Below, in pieces: positions 24,815-34,895 of a DNA stretch of 64,000 nucleotides. Location: contig NW_026947484.1 in assembly GCF_034190915.1 (NCBI RefSeq), positions 205,542,657-205,606,656 on the forward strand, in the 5' to 3' direction. Each line of letters starts with the position of its first letter. Position 1 is the stretch's first letter. Position numbers and translations under genes: made by a program. The stretch comes from Cavia porcellus (Eukaryota; Chordata; Mammalia; Rodentia; Caviidae). The notes beneath the pieces were generated by a model that was not told where the DNA came from, made no database searches, and saw nothing but the letters and a program-made list of their open reading frames with translations.

Positions 24815-25070
24815 TTTGATTGAAATGTGACAATTATACATATTTTTCAGATAAACTGTGATATTTCAGTACATGCATAAGATATGTAGTGACCAAATCA
24901 AGCTAATTAATATTTCTTTCTTTTTATCAGTACTTTGTCTTTGGATATTTTCACTATCTCACTTCTAGTTATTCATAAATATATAATCATTTATTGTGAA
25001 ATAGATTCATATCATCGTGCTGGAAAACATTGGAATTTGATATGTCTTAAAAATAAGATTTTGTCAGCCT
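24815..25070 (+). mobile_element. Old L1 3' UTR fragment
   Basis: 'tgatatttcagtacatgcataagatatgtagtgaccaaatcaagctaattaatat' closely follows the recalled L1M-type 3' UTR text ('gatcaaatcagggtaattagcatatcc'). The adjacent 'cttctagttattcataaatatata' fits the same region. The fragment is short and non-coding, and its ends are approximate. Confidence 0.6.
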
Positions 25071-26005
25071 ACTAAGTCACCCCAATGATGTTTGAATCCC
25101 AATTTGAGCATTATGATTATTGTTTAGCACTCTTAAGAATGAACATTCCCTATTAGAACTAATTCAGCACTTTCCACAAGTGTTTTATGTCTTTGATAGT
25201 TATCTTGAAAACTGACACGCTTGAAATGAATATCTGTGTCCTTCTAATTTCATCTTTTTATTCTCCAATTGCATGCTGATCAGTTAAAAGCTAAATCAAT
25301 CATTACTTCTTCATATCAGTTTTCAAATATTTTAATCTTTCTGTGATTTTGTTCAATAGACAAAGTGAGAGATGAACGACCAACTCTTCCCTGAACAATC
25401 ATGGCATCTTCAGCAAATCATTTGGAAAAGTTTCCTTATACTTCAAAGAAAAAATAAGAAAAATATTTTCAAGTATTGTACTATAGATCACTTCCTTTTG
25501 TGTTTTGAGAGAAATGTAATTTTGTTACTCTTTTGTCACCTTTTTTGGTTTTTGTTTTGAAAGCCTCTTTCTATTTGCTATATAACTAAGGAATCATTGA
25601 AATCATATTGTTTGGTGCAATCCACTTAATGGAATTTTGCCTATACACCACAAACAACACATTTAACAATATTTAAAGACACATAATCTCATGTTCTATT
25701 TGGGCATTTGTCATTTCTGTAACTTCTTTCTTAGGTATGTCATTGAAATCTGTTTTAAACTAAAATCTTTATTTAGTGCTGAAATATCTCGGTCTTTTAA
25801 CCCATAATAATTATTATATATTTTTTTATCAGTAATGTTTATCATCCTATCATGTTTAGTGTACTAGCATATTCTTATCAATCATGCTTTTCTTTATACC
25901 GTGTTTGAAACAGACACAAAAGTACTTCCTAGATACTATCCAGTATACTTTCCTAGTCATGCTATTTACTTAAGTATGGAATAAATGTTAGTATATTTCT
26001 TTTCA
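25071..26005. other. Intergenic stretch, no recognised feature
   Basis: AT-rich; the 62-codon frame at 25,372-25,560 is unsupported. Confidence 0.5.
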
Positions 26006-26007
26006 TT

Positions 26008-26085
26008 TTTTTACTTTGGTTCTCTGAATTGAACCCAGGGTTTTATGATGCAAGATATGCACTCTACCATCGAGCTATACATGAA
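26008..26085 (-). mobile_element. ID-type SINE (minus strand, degraded)
   Basis: A T-rich tail is followed by 'ctctgaattgaacccagggttttatgatgcaagatatgcactctaccatcgagctatac', the antisense of a tRNA-like ID head ('gagctatag', 'gggttcaat'). It is diverged, with the 5' end lost. Confidence 0.7.
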
Positions 26086-26759
26086 CTTGGTGACAATTTC
26101 TATGTCATTCAGAAATTCAAATGGCACAGCAACCCATTGCCATTATAATACCTTTAAAAGGAATTACATTTTCTATTTTATAAATATAGTGCCTGACATA
26201 CGATATTTCATTTTTGTAAAAGTGATGCGTATTCAGTAGAAACCATAAGTTCTATTTTTAATTTTTGATATATTTTAAGGGTATAGATACACATATCAAC
26301 ATCCTCTTGTTACACATAGCAATGGTAGCAAGCCAGCCCCAGCTCCCAGTTCAGATAACCAATGCTGCAGGTATAGTGTTTTAAGTAGTGACATTTAGTG
26401 AAATAGATTTGAGTGCACTTCTTACTTAGGATATTTTCAACTTACCATAGGACATAGCCTGAGGGGTATAACACCAATTTTGTCATTAAAATGCACTATT
26501 ATGGCTGCATGATACCCACATATACTCTTTAGAATATTTCTATTGATGAATTATCAATTTTAATTTTATGGGTTTTATTATATTAAACATTGAATACTTA
26601 ACAAGGGAAACATTAAAAAATGAAGTATTGAATTATTAATACTTAATGTTTATATAAAAGCATCAAAATTTTTAACAACTACTGTTTTTTGGTATAGAAA
26701 GTGAAAAAAATAACAGAAAAAAATCCTATAAGTGCTTTTAGGTAAACAGCAATAGAACT

Positions 26760-27430
26760 ATCCAAAAACCCTTTATTTCAATTATCATACCTCAAGTAGT
26801 TTGCACACACTGAACACAGAACATTCCATACACATAAGCATCACTTGCACTGACAGCACATGTGTTTTGCTTACCTGGCCTTTTTGCAGGACATCCCCAA
26901 CATCTTGCTGTCCTTGCTATTTTGTCAAGAGATTCTTACTATATTATACAATGTATAGTTAACAGGAACATAAAACATTAATAAAACAAAGTATTAAATT
27001 CTTAAGTAATACAGATTTAGAATAAACATCAAAAATTTCATGTCAGCTGTGTACTAAAAGATAAATCAGAAATAACTTCTTATCTGAATTACAATAAAAA
27101 TATCAATAGACCTCTACTACAAAAATCTTCACTTCAAATGTCACACAAAATGCCATCTTCACACATGATAACTTCATGCTTCATGCACGTCTTGCTTACA
27201 CTGACAGAACATGTGCTTTGCCTTCCTTTCTTAAGTGGCAAGCCATTCTTGTCACTTCTCTTCCTGTTCTGTAAGGAGCTTCCTACTACATTATACAATG
27301 TGCACTTAGCAGAAAAGTAAGATATCAATAAAATATAATATCAAATATGTTACAACTGTTTAGAATAGATAACCATTTCACATTAGCTTTTCACTTGCTA
27401 ACAAAACCTAATATCAGAAATAAAAATCTA
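26760..27430. repeat. Diverged tandem pair, about 345-bp unit
   Basis: Two adjacent units share ordered blocks. Unit 1 has 'ttgcactgacagcacatgtgttttgcttacc', 'ttcttactatattatacaatgt', 'ttcatgtcagct' and 'cagaaataac'. Unit 2 has 'cttacactgacagaacatgtgctttgccttcc', 'ttcctactacattatacaatgt', 'ttcacattagct' and 'cagaaataaa'. Unit 1 runs about 26,760-27,100 and unit 2 about 27,110-27,430. Both are AT-rich and non-coding. Unit 2 abuts the L1 5' UTR monomers at 27,476. Confidence 0.8.
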
Positions 27431-27475
27431 TGTGAATTGTAGTGTGATAAATACAAACAAAAGTGTACCAAGTAA

Positions 27476-28578
27476 GCAGGTGGGCACCATCGGTTTCAGA
27501 GGCTAGGTGGCCTGGGGTGAGTGACTCCTGCACTTTCCCCTGAGCCCAGCTAGTTTGGGACCCTCGCTCGGCCCCAGACAGGGAACTTTGCTGCTTCCAA
27601 TGCACTGGACCAGCGTGGCGGGTCCTGAGCGGGCCTGCAATGGTCTCCCCGCTCCTGGTCATGCTTGGCTGACTCTGGAGTTCTAAACAAGCAGGTGCTA
27701 TCACTTTCAGGGGCTGGGCAGCCTGGGTTGAGAGCCCCTTGCACTTTCCTCTGAGCCCAGCTAGTTTGGGATCCTCACTTGGACTGAACAGAGAACTTTG
27801 TGGCTTCCTGTTGCACTGGACCAGCTTGGCAGGTCTTGAGCCAGCCTGCCCCACCCCAGTGACCCTCTCTCAATCCATGGAACTGGGTGGCCAGAGTCCC
27901 AGGAGCTGAGGGCATAGAAGAGGATTTCCAACAGACACTGGGGAAGCCTTTAAATAACACTTGAAACACAGAAATACAGGAAAATGACAAAATAAAAGAC
28001 CAAATTACAATCTCAAACCTTCAGCCCATCCCAAGAAACCTTAGGAGTGAATTAGATAGAAGAAAAAATATGCCATACACCTGAAATATCAGACATAAAA
28101 GCAATTGAAATAAAGAAGCAACTTTGGGAGGCTTTAAAGGAATTCAAACTAGAAATAATCTCCCAGGCAAAAGAAGAAATGATAAAAGAAATGAAGGAGA
28201 TTCTGAATATATCTAAAGAAAACCCAGATAAAAAATTGGAGGAACTAAACAAAAAGATAGAATCCCTGGGTGAACAATATAAGAAACAAACAGAATACAT
28301 AATGCAGATGCAAAGAGATATAGAGGAAATAAAAAATTCCATTGAAAGCTGTAAAAACCACCTCAATGAAAGTGAAGATAGAATTTCAGACCTCAAAGAC
28401 AAGATTGGAGCTATCAAACAGGAAAGGAAAGATCCTTTAAAAATAACAAGGAATCAGGGAATAACAATTCAACAACTGCAAGATGGCGCAAAGAAAAACA
28501 ATATAAGATTGATAGAGATAAATGAAAAAGAAGGGGACAACACAAAGGATGTCAAGAGGATATTTAGAGAAGTAATAA
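27476..28578 (+). mobile_element. L1/HAL1 5' end with two promoter monomers, cut by ERV sequence
   Basis: Two 215-bp tandem units begin at 27,476 and 27,691 with 'gcaggtg'. They share 'tgagcccagctagtttggga', 'cactggaccagc' and 'gggtcctgagc/aggtcttgagc'. They are GC-rich against an AT-rich background, as expected of rodent L1 5' UTR monomers, which act as promoters. A leader and a truncated ORF1 follow. The sequence switches at about 28,578 to ERV leader DNA, so the rest of the element is missing. Open frames antisense to the monomers are spurious. Confidence 0.8.
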
Positions 28579-28610
28579 CAAGGTGCCACAATAGACAAGA
28601 CCAACATTAA
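28050..28610 (+). pseudogene. L1 ORF1-like N-terminal fragment
   Basis: An open frame reads through a long coiled coil (about 28,180-28,400, rich in Glu/Lys with heptad Leu/Ile, for example 'KLEELNKKIESLGEQ', 'ESEDRISDLKDKI'). It enters the RNA-recognition-like domain ('NNIRLIEINEKEG'). Coiled-coil residues and order resemble the HAL1 ORF1 of copies A and B, but the sequence is a different subfamily. The frame is cut at about residue 185, and the last codons (after about 28,578) come from ERV leader sequence. There is no C-terminal domain, so it is non-functional. Confidence 0.8.
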
Positions 28611-29009
28611 AGACACAAACAAAGGTTTTTTCTGTCTGTGGTTTGGCGACCTAAAGGGAAATAAATATTCATTATGAACCTTAATTCCAATAAGCCACAT
28701 GGAACCTGCAACAGTAGTTTAAGAGAAATAAAAGAAATCTGAATGTTACTACTCAGGCAACAGATTCAAATGAACAAATGGCTCCACAATAAAAATATGC
28801 CAAGCACGAAATCAAACGGACAAAAATCCCAAATCCCAAATGGGCTACAAGCCTTTTCCCAGAAGGCATCCTGCTCCGGTGCAGAAGGAGCCAGCCAAGT
28901 TCATCTGCAACTTCAAAAGTGCGCACTCATTTTACAAAGAACAAAAGAACCATATACTTACAGATGGTTCAAGATGATCGATCGGTTAAAAATAATGTGG
29001 GGAGGGGAT
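28579..29009 (-). mobile_element. ERV1 leader segment downstream of the second LTR
   Basis: On the minus strand this follows an LTR and a PBS-like site. It matches the post-PBS leader at 32,050-32,490 and 51,313-51,760. Shared text includes 'tctgtctgtggttt(g/a)g(c/t)gacctaaag' and 'cccaaatcccaaatgggct' (plus-strand orientation). Its presence on the outer side of the 3' LTR implies a second, tandem internal region, now truncated against L1 DNA at about 28,578. Confidence 0.8.
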
Positions 29010-29027
29010 ATCCCGGATGATCCCCTA
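29010..29027 (-). promoter_or_regulatory. Degenerate tRNA-Pro-type primer-binding site
   Basis: The minus strand reads 'taggggatcatccgggat', aligning with the gammaretroviral proline PBS (tgggggctcgtccgggat) with a few changes. It sits 2 bp from the LTR end, as a PBS should. Confidence 0.75.
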
Positions 29028-29029
29028 AA

Positions 29030-29533
29030 TGTTGTACTCCCCAAAAAAGCCTCCGAGTTGAAAAACAGGGCAAGACAACGTCACTTTAAAAAGAATTGCT
29101 TTTATTTTAGCTGGCCCAGTGACACAGTGCACATAGAATTTGCATAGCTATGGAACTGAGTTAGAGTTTTGACTGATTTTATAGTTCACTTATGATTAGC
29201 TCATTGATAATTAAGTACATAGTGATGAGAAACAGCAACAAGGTGGGTCTTTGTTCCACTTTGCTTGAGGTCACAGGTATTTCACATTGGTTGGTTAGCC
29301 AATTCATGGCCCTAGGTCTGCTAATTCAAGGAACATTTGTCTCTCATAAATGGAACAATGGTTGACACAGCATCATTTGTCTCTTACAAAGGGAACAAAG
29401 TTGACACAGCAAACAGGTTACTGGGGTGGGGGTGGGGAATGATACATACAGAACCGCATGACAACATGGTCAATTAATTTATAACTGTGTGGTTGGTGCT
29501 TGTTTATTAGGGTGATAAGCACACAGCATAACG
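29030..29533 (-). mobile_element. ERV1 LTR (second copy, 3' of env)
   Basis: A 504-bp LTR on the minus strand. It begins cgttatgctg (canonical TG mutated to CG) and ends gtacaaca. A polyadenylation signal AATAAAAGC lies in the minus-strand reading near 29,100. It is closely similar to the LTR at 32,511-33,014. It lies directly after env TM and a 'cagtggggaac' purine tract at 29,534-29,544, the expected polypurine tract position, so it is the 3' LTR of the left-arm provirus. Confidence 0.88.
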
Positions 29534-30160
29534 TTCCCCACTGATTTTTGTCAGTGAGCCAAATATTGGCTTGTGGAGTTTTTCAAGCAGAGGTATCTGT
29601 TCATAAACTTGTGTACTTAAATCATGAGTTTTATGAACTCGATCTTTGACATAATTTATCAATTTGTTTAAAATGCAAGGTCCAATTGTTAAACAAGTAA
29701 GTAAGATTAACAGGTCTGGAGGCTTCTGTGATTAATATTGTCAATCAGGGAGATAGAGACAACGATCATTCAAATTCTGTTCAGCTTGTCTGGCTTGTTC
29801 TTGTTCCTGTAGCCACCTTTTAAGGCTGGCCATACTTTGTTGGATAATCTCAGAATAATATGCATACAAGCAACAATTTTCTCCTAATGCCAAACAGAGG
29901 ACTCTTTTCTTTAGGAACAGGAGATCCAGACCCTACTGGTTTTGTACACCATCTCAGCCAGTGAACTTAAAGAATCATCTAATTTGGAGACAGAGTCACT
30001 AAGGGCTGCTAGATCTTGGTCAATGAGTGTACTTAAGTGTCTATAATTTTGGTCTCCAATCTTTAGGCTGGACACTCCTAAACCTATTGACTCTGCCATC
30101 CCAGTTCCCAGTAATGTAGGTAAGAGTACAGGATTTCTCTTTACTTGGAGCAGACTCTTT
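29534..30160 (-). pseudogene. ERV1 env transmembrane (TM) remnant
   Basis: On the minus strand this resembles the gammaretrovirus-type TM (p15E-like) envelope subunit. Seen in order are a heptad-repeat region within 29,911-30,099, a segment at the position of the conserved disulfide motif (CX6CC, about 29,880-29,900), a hydrophobic stretch, and a cytoplasmic tail shortly before the LTR at about 29,560-29,680. The frame is broken by frameshifts and stops, including one just after the heptad region. Such proteins mediate membrane fusion, but this copy cannot produce one. Confidence 0.8.
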
Positions 30161-30600
30161 AAGTCAAAGCTGGGAACAAGTGACTCCTACCATTATTTCT
30201 AGAGTACCAATACAATTGAGAAAAGATATGGACTAATATGCAAAGCTCAGGGCACTGGGTGAACAGGTGATGCATGGAACAAGGAGTTATACCAGAAGTA
30301 CAGGCAAACCAGGTTCCATTGGGAGCAGCAAGGTACTTATTAGCAGGATAGGAAAAATTATGAATCAAAGCTGAAGAGGTAAGATTACAGAGTACAGCAT
30401 AAGGGGAAGTGTGCAAGGAGTATGAGGCAGAGTAAACATAGGTTGTTGGAGTACCCTGTATATTGTCCAGTTTGAGCAGGGGCCTAGTACCCCACCAACA
30501 AGTGGTGTCATCTGCAGAGGAATTTAAAAGTTGATTTGCCATAAGCAATGTCTAGAGGCAAGAAGGGGTCTAGAGATGGCATAGAAATTGCAGAAGGCTA
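30160..30600 (-). pseudogene. ERV1 env surface (SU) remnant
   Basis: A minus-strand open frame (30,159-30,548) of 129 codons has several Asn-X-Ser/Thr sites and cysteines, lies upstream of TM, and matches 55,850-56,060 in the right arm. It is only a fraction of a full SU, with no intact signal peptide or receptor-binding region that I can identify. Confidence 0.65.
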
Positions 30601-31099
30601 AAAGGTCTCAGGAGCAGGAAGTCTAGAGGAGGAGAATGGAAGATGGGGTCTCCGAAGTGAGGAAAAGGTAGCGACCCCCTTTATTCCCCTGCCAAGGAGA
30701 TATAGATTCACAACCCCAATGTCTACAAAAATATTTTTTCTCTGCAGACTGTGAATACCTGTGACCAGAGGCTGGCTGTTGCTTTTCAGGTCAAAGATAC
30801 CAGCCAGTGGACTGTAATTTCTTTTGACTATGTAGGTCCTTGCAAGTCTCTATTAGCAACCAATCAAGCAGCATGGCATGTGGAAAAACAAAATTCTATT
30901 TTGTCTAATTTTTGCTGGGATGTTATTTAATAGGCCACATAAATCTATCTAAGTTATCCCATGGACAGTAGCATTGGCTACCAAAGATTTTCCAGTGAAT
31001 TAGTCAGCAATTTTCCAAGTTGCAGAGATATCTCCTTGGGATTTCCATAAGGAAAAACACATAAGAACAAATTTATTGGAAACATTTAGCAATTTTAAG

Positions 31100-31480
31100 T
31101 TTTAAAGAATCCTTGGAGGGAAGAACAATCCACTTATCTGTAGGTTGATCACTGTGGGAGGCTGGGACTGGCTTGAAGTGGCAATGATGAATCCAGGTAG
31201 GCTTTTCTGTGACTTTGACAGCAGTCAGAGTGCTGAGGAACATGATGTAGGGGCCTTCCCATCATGGTTTGGGAGACTCACAGTGATGTATTTGATGAGG
31301 AATAGTGTCCCAGGTTCCACTCCAGAATGTTCATCCTCGGGATGGGTTGCAGGCAGAGGTTGCTGTTCAAGGAATAACCAGTGGATGGAAGTCAGAGCTA
31401 GCTTTAGGGCCTTGAGGGATTTAACAAGATCTTGATCAGCTGATTTTTCCTCACAAATCTTAGGAATAAGAGGAGGAGGT
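31100..31480 (-). pseudogene. ERV1 pol remnant: integrase C-terminus
   Basis: Minus-strand translation in 31,145-31,480 carries the gammaretroviral integrase C-terminal signature in order: a Glu-Pro-Gly-Thr stretch at the usual proline-rich linker, a 'GKAP/WEGPY'-like core, a Thr-Ala-Val-Lys-Val strand, and a Trp-Ile-His-His motif. The frame is shifted within this stretch. Gag, protease and reverse transcriptase are absent. The right arm lacks this part altogether. Confidence 0.7.
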
Positions 31481-31938
31481 CTGCCATATAATGTACACTG
31501 CTTTATATCACACAGCAGAAATGTTTTCTCTCTCTTCTGCTGTAAACAAAACCTGCACACTCTGCTGTCAGTCTCCCAAATGGGCAATGAGAAGAGAAGA
31601 CAGATCCTCCGCCTTTTTAGAATATAATCCTATTTTAATGGAAACATTTTGCAGTAAAGGTTTACTGATACAATTCTGTCAAATTCTGAACATATTTGTT
31701 TTTCTCTGTTTTTAATTTATTATCAGTCAATTACCTATTTCTAGCTTTTTAAATAGCATTAAAAGTTTTAACAAAATGCTTGAAGTGACTTTCTTAGTAG
31801 TCTAAAATATATTAAATCATTTCATGTCTTTTTACCACCTTGGAACGTTACACTTTAAAACTGTAACTTTTCAAACTGGCTCAATAACAGTATGACCTGG
31901 CTTTACTTGATGAAGTCAATATGATTTTAACAGCCATA

Positions 31939-31980
<42 letters not shown>

Positions 31981-32045
31981 TTTTACCCAGAAAGAAAAAT
32001 ACTTTTGAAAGGCATGCTGAGGTTGTACACAAGCAATTGAGTACT
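31481..32045. other. ERV-internal or host DNA of unclear origin, with (AT)n
   Basis: It lies between the integrase remnant and the leader. From 31,705 onward it is matched by the right arm (51,770-51,979 plus 55,690-55,850). I cannot decide whether it is degraded ERV or older host DNA. An (AT)n microsatellite occupies about 31,940-31,978. Confidence 0.5.
31938..31978. repeat. (AT)n microsatellite
   Basis: About 20 AT dinucleotides. The right-arm counterpart is at about 51,822-51,861. Confidence 0.95.
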
Positions 32046-32490
32046 AAAACTTTAAACAAGCTGCCACAAAAGACAAGACCAACATTAAAAACATAAACAA
32101 AGTTTTCTTCTGTCTGTGGTTTAGTGACCTAAAGAGAAATAAATTTTCATTATGACCCATCAGTCCAATAAGCTGCATGGAACCTGCAACAGTAATTTTT
32201 AAGGGAAGTAAAAGAAATCTAAATGTTAGTACTGAGATAACAGATTCAAATGAACCAGTGGCTCCACAATCAAAATATACCAAGCACAAAACCAAATGCA
32301 CAAAAAATCCCAAATCCCAAATGGGCTAGAAGCCCATTCCTGGAGGACATCCCATTCTGGTGCAGAAGGAGACAGCCAAGCTCATCTGCGACTTCAAATG
32401 TGTGCACTCAAGTTACTGACAACAAAGGACCCAAATATTTACAGATGGTTCAAGCTGATTGATCAGTGAAAAATAATGTGGGGAGGGGGT
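32046..32490 (-). mobile_element. ERV1 leader after the 5' LTR
   Basis: Minus-strand leader following the PBS, matched by 51,313-51,770 and by 28,579-29,009. An 89-codon frame (32,044-32,313 minus) reads through it. The right arm has a partly similar frame (51,395-51,640 plus), but a retroviral untranslated leader is the simpler reading. In the right arm a good splice-donor-like 'ctgtaagtat' sits 48 bp after the PBS. Confidence 0.8.
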
Positions 32491-32508
32491 ATCCTGGATG
32501 AGCCCCCA
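32491..32508 (-). promoter_or_regulatory. tRNA-Pro primer-binding site
   Basis: The minus strand reads 'tgggggctcatccaggat', two changes from the proline PBS of gammaretroviruses, 2 bp downstream of the LTR. It primes minus-strand DNA synthesis in a live element. Confidence 0.9.
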
Positions 32509-32510
32509 AA

Positions 32511-33014
32511 TGTTGTACTTCCCCAAAAAAGACACCCGAGATGAAAACTAGGGCAAGAAAATGTCATTTTAAAAAGAAGCGCTTTTATTTTAGCTGGCCC
32601 AGCAACACAGTGCACATGGTATTTGCAAAGCTGTGCAACTGAGTTAGAATTTTGACTGATTTTTGTAGTTCATTTATGATTAGCTCATTGATCATTAAGT
32701 ACATAGTGATAAGAAACAGCAAAAAGGTGGGCCTTTGTTCCACTTTGCTTGAGGTCACAGGTATTTCACAGTGGTTGGTTAGCCGATTCATAGCCCTAGG
32801 TCTGCTAATTCCAGGAACATTTGTCTCTCATAAAGGGAACAATGGTTGACACAGCATCATTTGTCTCCTACAAAGGGAACAAAGGTTGACACAGCAAACA
32901 GGTTACTGGGGTAGGAGGAATGATGCATACAAAACAGCATGACGATGTGGTCAGTTAATTTATAACTGTGTGGTTGGTGCTTGTTTACCAGGGTGATAAG
33001 CATAGAGCATAACA
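32511..33014 (-). mobile_element. ERV1 5' LTR, left arm
   Basis: A 504-bp minus-strand LTR, TGTTATGCT...GTACAACA, with short terminal inverted repeats TGTT/AACA. AATAAAAGC lies about 75 bp before the 3' end, with a pyrimidine-rich stretch after it. It is present inverted in the right arm at 50,798-51,292, so it predates the duplication. Confidence 0.92.
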
Positions 33015-33230
33015 GTTCAATTTGGAGTAGCTCTGGTCCTTACATTGAGCATTGCTTCCTGGCTCTGGAGGGGAAGATACGTGCTATTTAATCTCCAGGA
33101 CAAACTCATCATGCTGGCTTCCTGGCATGTACTCAACTCTTCTTATCATCAGAGGAGCTCAGAAACTCTGTTTTTCTGAGGATGGCTGTGGTGCTTTTCA
33201 GGATATAGACATTCTAGCTTCCACTACTGA
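33015..33230 (+). repeat. Unnamed dispersed repeat, left arm
   Basis: It flanks the 5' LTR and shares two blocks with 2,470-2,655 in swapped order. It is matched inverted at about 50,590-50,797. A 72-codon frame (33,052-33,270) runs across it, with no recognised protein. Confidence 0.55.
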
Positions 33231-34131
33231 CCTTTGGGCCTTCCCAGCACAGATCCTTAAAAGAGAGTGATATGAGTCCTTCTCATGGGTTCTAGACGTC
33301 CAGTTGGACTCATGGGAGGCATTGTCATGGGCTTTTTGTCTTCATCTGGACTCATGCAGAACATTGCTATGGGATTCAGGCCCTTCGCTGAATACTCTGT
33401 GTCTTCAGTGTTGTAGACAGATTTTTGGCAGTTTCCTGTGTTAAACTCTGGGTGACCATCATAAAATAATATTGTAAATTTTGTGTCCTGATTGTAATTT
33501 TCTTAGCACAACCCCTGACTACAAGGTTTCACATTTACCTGATAAATTTATGCAATTATTATATTTTGACTAAATTTTTAAAAAGCTGAAGGAAAATTGA
33601 AAGCGTATACAATTCTGTATAGCCTCCATGAGACTTTTAAATGTTAGATCAAAGATTATCTCAGGGATGTTTGTCTGTTCTTTCCAGGAACAGGGAGTTA
33701 CTTCATGGATTTCTTCTATACCATTCATATTTTCCAGGTGTTCAGTTGCTTATATATTTTTTCATTATAAATGTATCATTATAAAAATTCAGCATTTCAA
33801 CATTGCTAGACAAAATGCAGAGAGTGACACTTTTGTGTGTCTGTAAAAAACAGGGAATCATTGTCAGTCTACTTTAAGATGAATCATTAACAAGATGGCA
33901 AAATTTTGAATGATGCAATGAACATCATGATGATTGTAAGAAACAGAGTTTGTGATCAGCTCTAATCAATTTTAGATTATGTTTCACATGAATTGATAAC
34001 AGTACCTGTGCTCAAGTTGTACTTATAATTGACTGGAGAGCTTTCACTCTCAAAATGTAGTTGGAGTTTAAATGAAATTTCACTTTGCTTCAGTGAGCTA
34101 TAAGTCTCGACTTGTTTAACAAACACATATT
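33231..34131. other. Left-arm unique-looking DNA
   Basis: Matched inverted at 49,679 to about 50,590. It has no gene and no named repeat. Confidence 0.6.
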
Positions 34132-34146
34132 AAGAGTAACTGGTTT
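34132..34146. repeat. Target-site duplication, HAL1 copy B (5')
   Basis: 'aagagtaactggttt', repeated exactly at 37,342-37,356. Confidence 0.95.
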
Positions 34147-34160
34147 TGGACTTCTGGGAG

Positions 34161-34170
34161 AACATGGCGG
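34161..34170 (+). promoter_or_regulatory. YY1-like site at the HAL1 5' end
   Basis: 'aacatggcgg' lies about 14 bp into the element. A YY1 site at nearly the same offset sets the transcription start of human L1. Copy A has 'aacatggtgg' at 14,748-14,757. Copy C has minus-strand 'aaaatggcagc' at 55,665-55,675. Binding is inferred from the motif and position only. Confidence 0.6.
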
Positions 34171-34895
34171 ACAGATACTAGTAGCTATGGAGGCTCTCTG
34201 AAACCCAGCTTAGAATTCAGGAATGGTGCTGAGTAAGGAATCATAAGCAAGAGGAGATATGCCCCGGTGATCCAAGAATGAACTGGGCTGAGAGAAACCA
34301 ACTGGGAATGCAATCCTGGTGCTATAACAGGAACAGATAAAGCCTCAGCATGGAAGCTGGAGCCCGCGCCATTGGAAGCCATGATTTGGGTTTCCCACTA
34401 CCACCGCTGCGTCTGCATCGGCTCAGCAGGGAGAGAGAGACACGAAAGCTCTGAGAACGGGAATCGGTGAACGGAGTTGAGAGCAGGACGGGCGGGGAGC
34501 TGTGCATCCACCTCCAGTGAGTGAGGGAAAACTGGGTCTCTTCCCCATGGTCTAGGAGACTACAACAGAGGACATTCTGGGACTGGGCAGACTTGCGAGA
34601 ACAGGGCGCTGCAGTGACTTCAGTCACCAATCAGCCTCTCAAGTGGGATTGGTGAGCAGTGCCTAGCTCACATGATGTTGCTGGCTGAGACCCAGTAGGC
34701 TAGCACAGCCCAGGTTCCAGCTCCTGAAGGTAGACTGACCTGGAGGGGTGGGCCCCACATAGGCTACCTGGTCTGCAGCTTCCTGGTGCACTGCAGTGGG
34801 TGGGAACACCTAGCTGGCACAATTCAATCAGATTTTGGCTGACAGGGAAGGACGCTGGGCCTCCTATATATGCTTGCATATATAAGGAACAAAGA

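Noticed and set aside
32044..32313. 89-codon leader frame as an accessory retroviral gene
   Set aside because: The frame differs between copies (start, end and sequence change at 28.4-28.7, 32.0-32.3 and 51.4-51.6 kb), which is not expected if it coded.
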